Shown: positions 32,089-33,986 of the stretch, piece after piece | How the letters are laid out: each line of letters opens with the position of its first letter | Numbering within the stretch: position 1 is the stretch's first letter | Assembly: GCA_021845985.1 (NCBI GenBank) | Contig: JAJZES010000019.1 | Coordinates: forward strand, 1 to 33,986 | Source of the DNA: Pseudomonadota bacterium | Lineage (GTDB): Bacteria; Pseudomonadota; Alphaproteobacteria; Acetobacterales; Acetobacteraceae | Length of the DNA stretch: 33,986 bases | Direction: 5' to 3' | Made by a program: the position numbers and the translations under genes | The notes under the pieces: model-generated | The model's database searches: none | Told to the model about the DNA's origin: nothing | What the model saw: the letters and a program-made list of their open reading frames with translations, nothing else

Positions 32089-33087
32089 ATGGTCGGGTTT
32101 GCGCTGTTCGGGGCCGGACGGATCGGGGCGATGCACGCCGCCAACATCGCCGCCAATCCGCGTGCGACGCTGCAAGCGGTGTACGACGTGCATGGCGCCG
32201 CGGCGCACAAGGTGGCGGCGGCGCATGGCGCGCGCGTCGTCGCCAGCGCCGCCGAGGCGCTGGCCGATCCGGCGGTCGATGCGGTGCTGGTCGCCTCCTC
32301 GACCGATACGCATGTCGAGCTGATCACCGCGGCGGCGCGCGCCGGCAAGCCGGTGTTGTGCGAAAAGCCGATCGACCTCGACATCGCCCGCGTCGAGCAG
32401 TGCAAGCGCGACATCGCCGGCACCGGGGTTGTCGTGCAGCTCGGCTTCAACCGCCGCTACGACGCCAGCCACCGCGCCGTGCGTGACGCCGTGCGGGCCG
32501 GCGAGATCGGCCAGTTGCAGCTTCTGGTCATCACCAGCCGCGACCCCGGCATCGCGCCGATGGACTACATGAAGGTCTCGGGCGGCATTTTCCGCGACAT
32601 GACGATCCATGATTTCGACCTCGCCCGCTTCGTGCTCGGCGAGGACCCGACCGAGGTGTACGCCACCGGCAGCGTGATGATCGAGCCGGCGCTGGCCGGC
32701 CTCGGCGATGTCGATACGGCGATGGTGGTGATGAAGGCGCCCTCCGGCGCGCTCGTCCACATCAACAATTCGCGCCTGGCGGTCTATGGCTATGACCAGC
32801 GGGTCGAGGCGTTCGGCGCCAAAGGCATGGTGCAGTCGGAGAACTGGCGCGCCAACAGCCTGCGCCGCTCCACCGCCCATGCCACGGACGCGCAGGCGCC
32901 GCTGCTGCATTTCTTCATTCAGCGCTATGCCCAGGCCTATCTCGACGAGTTGAACGAATTCATCGCCGTGGTCGCCGACCACGCGGCGCCGGGGGTGGAT
33001 TTCGAGGACGGACGGCGCGCCCTGCTGCTCGCCGATGCCGCCTGGGAGTCGCTGCGCAGCGGCCGCACGGTCACGGTACGCTACTGA
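32089..33087 (+). CDS. iolG: Inositol 2-dehydrogenase (Gfo/Idh/MocA family)
   Basis: A 332-residue NAD-dependent enzyme that oxidises myo-inositol to 2-keto-myo-inositol, the substrate of IolE next door. N-terminal Rossmann motif FALFGAGRIGAMHAANIA. The family EKP triplet with the catalytic Lys is in VLCEKPIDLD. The substrate segment is QLGFNRRYD, and GGIFRDMTIHDFDLARF contains the Asp/His pair of IolG. Length is normal. The rest of the iol pathway (iolB, iolC, iolD) is not in the window. Confidence 0.93.
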   Translation: MVGFALFGAGRIGAMHAANIAANPRATLQAVYDVHGAAAHKVAAAHGARVVASAAEALADPAVDAVLVASSTDTHVELITAAARAGKPVLCEKPIDLDIARVEQCKRDIAGTGVVVQLGFNRRYDASHRAVRDAVRAGEIGQLQLLVITSRDPGIAPMDYMKVSGGIFRDMTIHDFDLARFVLGEDPTEVYATGSVMIEPALAGLGDVDTAMVVMKAPSGALVHINNSRLAVYGYDQRVEAFGAKGMVQSENWRANSLRRSTAHATDAQAPLLHFFIQRYAQAYLDELNEFIAVVADHAAPGVDFEDGRRALLLADAAWESLRSGRTVTVRY

Positions 33088-33331
33088 GACCAGCGCTCAC
33101 CCAGCGCGATCGCCCGCAACACTTCCGGCTCCGGGCTGTTCCAGGTGGAAATCGGCGGCAGGCCCGCGTCCATGCCGCTGCCGATGGCACTCATCGGCTG
33201 CGCCTTGCTTGATCACCACCTGTTTCAGCGCCATCGCCTGCGGCGCGCCGGGCGAGGTCGCCGCCGACGCTACGGCGCGCCTGATCGCGGATGGCGGCGG
33301 CCGGCGTTCCCTCGCCTCGCACCGCTCAGTC
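33088..33331 (-). pseudogene. Intergenic remnant with coding-like minus-strand fragment
   Basis: About 244 bp between iolG and the PAP2-type gene. On the minus strand a frame ending at the TAG near 33093 reads MSAIGSGMDAGLPPISTWNS and then PEPEVLRAIALGERWSQ. An adjacent frame upstream reads MALKQVVIKQ. Together they look like the C-terminal end of a frameshifted gene, possibly a transposon-associated one. No family is recognised. Confidence 0.3.
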
Positions 33332-33868
33332 TCATCCCACCGCGGATGGCGCCCGTTCGGCGCTGCAGGCCGGATGTGGCGTCGTGGCAAACCGATACGT
33401 CCGCCGCACGACAACGATCGCCGCCAGTGCCACCAGCACACCGCCGATCGCATCCATCAGATAATGCCCGCCCAGCCCCTCGCTCAGCGCTGCCACGGCC
33501 ATCGTCAGATTTAGCATGATTGTCAGGACGGCGAGCGGCGTGCCACGCGCAGCGTAGGACACCACAACCGCCGTGACGACATGGAACGACGGAAAGGTAA
33601 TGAGGCCGTCCAGCGCATCCAGCCGCAGCACCGCCATGTGCCCCTGGCGCAGCGCGATCAATTGTTGCAGGTAGCCAAGCTCGGCGGGATCGCGGACACC
33701 GAAATGCACCCACGCCCCCGCGGCAGGGAATATTCCGAACAGCACGATCGTCATCAACAGCGCGACGCCGATATTGGCGATGAACTCACGGTTGCGCGCC
33801 GCCCGGCCGGTCAATGGCAGCAGCAGCAGGCACAACACGATCTGCCACTGCATCGTGTAAGAGGCCAT
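33332..33868 (-). CDS. 5'-truncated PAP2-family phosphatase/inositol-phosphotransferase
   Basis: The 178-residue reading frame has the C-terminal half of a membrane PAP2-type protein: AAGAWVHFGV, the catalytic segments GLITFPSFHVVTA (His) and GGHYLMDAIGG (His and Asp), and three or four hydrophobic helices. Family members usually have about 90-110 further residues with two more helices before the helix that here starts MQWQIVLCLLLLPLTG. The upstream frame stays open to the window edge but encodes hydrophilic sequence (ARPSNPRREPFHVDSK) unlike that part, so the gene has probably lost its 5' end. Whether the remaining protein is made is unknown. Confidence 0.65.
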   Translation of the reverse strand: MASYTMQWQIVLCLLLLPLTGRAARNREFIANIGVALLMTIVLFGIFPAAGAWVHFGVRDPAELGYLQQLIALRQGHMAVLRLDALDGLITFPSFHVVTAVVVSYAARGTPLAVLTIMLNLTMAVAALSEGLGGHYLMDAIGGVLVALAAIVVVRRTYRFATTPHPACSAERAPSAVG

Positions 33869-33986
33869 TTTAGAATCGACGTGGAACGGTTCGCGACGGG
33901 GGTTGGATGGCCGGGCAAGGTGTGATTCCAGGCAGGTGTTCGAAGCCTTGCTGGAAGCCGACGCCCTATGTGGACCCCGACCACCC
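33869..33986. other. Right-edge sequence of uncertain origin
   Basis: This stretch replaces the expected 5' part of the PAP2-type gene. The plus strand has an open, Cys/Pro-rich reading (GRCSKPCWKPTPYVDPDH). It may be the end of an inserted element, but no inverted repeat or transposase is seen before the window ends. Confidence 0.25.

Overview
The window is a GC-rich chromosomal segment of an alphaproteobacterium, most likely a Rhodospirillales/Acetobacteraceae-type organism. That placement is an inference from gene content: an NAD-dependent molybdenum formate dehydrogenase operon, a PutA with an N-terminal ribbon-helix-helix, a Gly-rich protein with a C-terminal Hint domain, and inositol genes. 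No rRNA or tRNA gene was seen.

Layout. 1-905: fragment of a Gly-rich repeat adhesin that runs into the end of exbD. 906-4477 (minus): TonB-dependent receptor, exbB and exbD. 4573-8532 (plus): ppk1 behind a good sigma70-like promoter, then ppx; polyphosphate synthesis and breakdown are paired. 8555-9397 (minus): PhzF-family protein. 9543-12205 (plus): a compact RuvC/zinc-ribbon nuclease whose stop codon lies 3 bp before a CRISPR array of 15 identical 36-bp repeats. There is no cas1, cas2, tnpA or other cas gene, so this looks like a minimal type V (V-U/Cas12m/Cas12f-like) system and is the main point of interest. 12206-12503: probable gene debris. 12504-16301 (minus): trifunctional putA, with a promoter embedded in a perfect 16-bp inverted repeat carrying the GTTGCA motif recognised by PutA. 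16392-18893 (minus): Gly-rich Hint-domain protein. 18991-20247 (minus): glutamate dehydrogenase, which would carry PutA-derived glutamate into 2-oxoglutarate.

20320-29898 (plus): one long apparent operon: LysR regulator, fdsG, fdsB, fdsA, a small CdiI-immunity-like gene, fdhD, fdsD, S-(hydroxymethyl)glutathione dehydrogenase and an SfnB-like flavoprotein. Together they suggest glutathione-linked formaldehyde oxidation to formate and CO2 with NADH capture, perhaps fed by organosulfur C1 compounds. 30040-30255: DUF1127 protein. 30252-33087: SDR and iolE (minus), divergent from iolG (plus), a partial myo-inositol catabolic locus. 33088-33986: gene debris and a 5'-truncated PAP2-family gene, so the right edge, like the left, looks rearranged.
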